Of a stretch of DNA of 6,669 nt, positions 5,531-6,669 are shown piece by piece; position 1 is the stretch's first letter; every line of letters begins with the position of its first letter. Made by a program: the position numbers and the translations under genes. The stretch covers positions 1 to 6,669 of the forward strand of contig JAHQWF010000108.1 of the NCBI GenBank assembly GCA_029856055.1. Reading direction: 5' to 3'. The notes under the pieces are model-generated. The model did no database searches. It saw nothing but the letters and a program-made list of their open reading frames with translations, and had not been told where the DNA came from. The stretch is from Candidatus Njordarchaeota archaeon. Lineage in GTDB: Archaea > Asgardarchaeota > Njordarchaeia > Njordarchaeales > Njordarchaeaceae.

Positions 5531-6518
5531 GAAGAAGTTGGCCTGATTATTCATATCTACAACCCAGAAAACAATACTGTCGCAACAAGAGTGATCATCA
5601 TTAATGCTAAATTAAAGAATCCAGGTAACATTGAAAGAACAATAATTATAAACAGATTCACGAAGATTAAAACACAAGTTAATAAGTCTGATATAAATAA
5701 CCAAGGTGTAGGATTTGCATCATACACACCTATAGTGGAGTACACTTATGAGCATAGAGGGAGAAGTAATATTGCTTATGTCAAAACGGATTCAAATACT
5801 ATGGCTACTATAGATTATGTAATGATGCAGAGTGAGAAAACTAGAGCGCGTCCATTAGTGAGCTCTACGTACAGTGATTACACGAGTATAAGTGATCCTA
5901 TATACTCCCTCACACATAGTATTAAAAAAGGTGTAACTGCGAATGCGGATTTATCTAGTACTGGATGGGTATCTATGGTTATGACAACCAGATTTGAGAT
6001 AATTGGGTATTACTGGCAGGATGAGGATGGTAACTTACAATTAATGTATCGTGAAATGAGACTATGGGCTTATGATTTTGATATAAATAGTCTCTCAGCC
6101 ATTAAGAGGGAAGATCCTGCTTGGGGATCCTATGGGGATGATCTCTTGAAGAGCGGTAATGGGAAAGGTTTTGAAGGCATAGATTGGGCTATAAAAATTT
6201 ACAGTACTGATCTCTACTCTAGTGATACTAAGATAATTGATATACCAGTGTCTGTTGTGGTTTACAATGTGCTATCCTCTGCTTTGTCTCAATATGGTTT
6301 TCCTTCAGCATTACTACCATCAGTAAAAATAGTTATCGATCAGTATTATTGGGTTACTAGCACCGCAATATGGACGATCTGGGGATCAAACGGATACAGA
6401 ATACATGCTTACGGAAGATACGTATCTGTACATGGTGTTTACTTTATGGCTGTAGATATTGAGTCAAATTCTCCTTCCCCGCCTGGCGGTGGCCCATATA
6501 TCTAAAATATCTATATTT

Positions 6519-6669
6519 CGAACGCCCGCACTATTTCATTGCCATCCCTCTCGACCACTAGACATGACTAGAAGTCAGGTAATAAGCATCACTGGCTTCA
6601 TCACGACACTATACTTGATCAATCGCTTCACATTGTGAGCTACAGCCATAAGCTTGATGGCTCCCCGCC
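6519..6669 (-). mobile_element. End of an insertion sequence (partial, boundary approximate)
   Basis: From about 6519 the base composition turns visibly more GC-rich than the rest of the window, and the - strand encodes a transposase-like C-terminus. The 6506-6574 stretch would be the non-coding end with one terminal inverted repeat, but the other end lies outside the window, so the left boundary is a guess. The IS end falls within tens of bases of the surface gene's stop at 6505. Confidence 0.45.
6575..6669 (-). CDS. C-terminal fragment of a probable transposase (continues beyond the window)
   Basis: Read leftwards from 6667, the frame gives RGAIKLMAVAHNVKRLIKY, then a short tail to TGA (complement of 6575-6577). 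The GAxKLMAxAHNxKRLIK pattern resembles the last helix of DDE transposases of IS5/IS4-like families, where a similar helix follows the catalytic Glu. Only about 30 residues are visible, no catalytic residue is in the window, and the family cannot be fixed. It points towards the surface-protein gene, converging with it. Confidence 0.55.
   Translation of the reverse strand, partial: RGAIKLMAVAHNVKRLIKYSVVMKPVMLIT

Larger units (their letters stand above)
5212..6505 (+). pseudogene. Secreted or membrane-anchored beta-rich protein gene with two -1 frameshifts
   Basis: I do not recognise the family. Three frames join into one gene: 5212-5253 (MIMPRIKTAILFKK), about 5253-5530, then about 5528-6505. 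Each join restores one lost base in an A-run, and the sum is 432 codons including stop. The joined protein starts with a Lys-rich N-terminus and a hydrophobic segment FLLISAIIIIASS (residues 16-28), a signal peptide or anchor. Next, KIYLRDSKGEPIRGV...SDSNGVIKF has the shape of a CarboxypepD-reg/transthyretin-like beta-sandwich. The remaining ~325 residues are Tyr/Ser/Thr/Asn-rich with alternating beta-like pattern, ending PSPPGGGPYI, like many archaeal extracytoplasmic proteins. The longest unbroken part reads from 5522, with GTG 5591 as its first conventional start, and may be annotated alone as a 304-residue protein; that would lack the export signal. Alternatives are recoding or sequencing error. 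Confidence 0.75.

Noticed and set aside
5557..5745. Hydrophobic 62-codon open frame on the - strand, resembling a small membrane protein
   Set aside because: The sense strand is continuous coding sequence here, and Asn/Lys/Ile-rich sense codons give hydrophobic antisense residues by themselves; no promoter seen on that strand.
6557..6570. CTAGACATGACTAG near-palindrome as an operator or IS end
   Set aside because: One internal base pair is mismatched and the short hairpin next to it (TGACT/AGTCA) overlaps the transposase stop; without the other IS end it cannot be interpreted.

Overview
The window looks like chromosomal DNA of a thermophilic crenarchaeote (Thermoproteota). It is A+T-rich, and Arg and Ile are read mostly from AGA/AGG and ATA codons. 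Genes are preceded by archaeal TATA-like boxes, three starts carry a GGT-type Shine-Dalgarno at constant distance, TTG and GTG starts occur, and genes end in T-runs rather than GC-rich hairpins. The encoded families (tRNA-guanine transglycosylase-like, DUF429, class V aminotransferase, ATP-type PEP carboxykinase) all fit. I cannot place it below phylum from sequence alone.

Layout, all on the + strand up to about 6.5 kb. (1) 1-1131: the 3' part of a TGT-fold gene resembling the DpdA (7-deazaguanine-in-DNA) branch. Its reading frame is open to the left edge, so the true start lies outside. The edge holds an in-frame 17-codon tandem duplication. (2) 1230-1853: a DUF429 RNase H-fold predicted nuclease with its own TATA box. 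(3) 1942-3063: a class V aminotransferase-fold PLP enzyme that lacks the catalytic cysteine of cysteine desulfurases. (4) 3305-5098: an ATP-type phosphoenolpyruvate carboxykinase with its own promoter and terminator, central to gluconeogenesis/anaplerosis. (5) 5212-6505: a gene for a secreted or membrane-anchored, beta-rich protein, broken by two -1 frameshifts, each in a run of five A. When the frames are joined it gives about 430 codons, with a signal/anchor segment and a CarboxypepD-reg-like domain. Its start region lies in a perfect 9-bp inverted repeat. (6) About 6519-6669: a more GC-rich patch with the C-terminal end of an apparent transposase on the - strand, read as one end of an insertion sequence.

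The genes do not form one obvious operon: each intergenic gap (88 to 241 bases) holds a plausible promoter, and most hold a T-run terminator. The most suggestive pairing is the TGT-like/DpdA-like protein beside a predicted RNase H-fold nuclease, which could be a base-modification and nuclease pair, but this rests on adjacency only. The right end (decayed surface gene plus IS end) looks like a locally unstable region beside stable metabolic genes.
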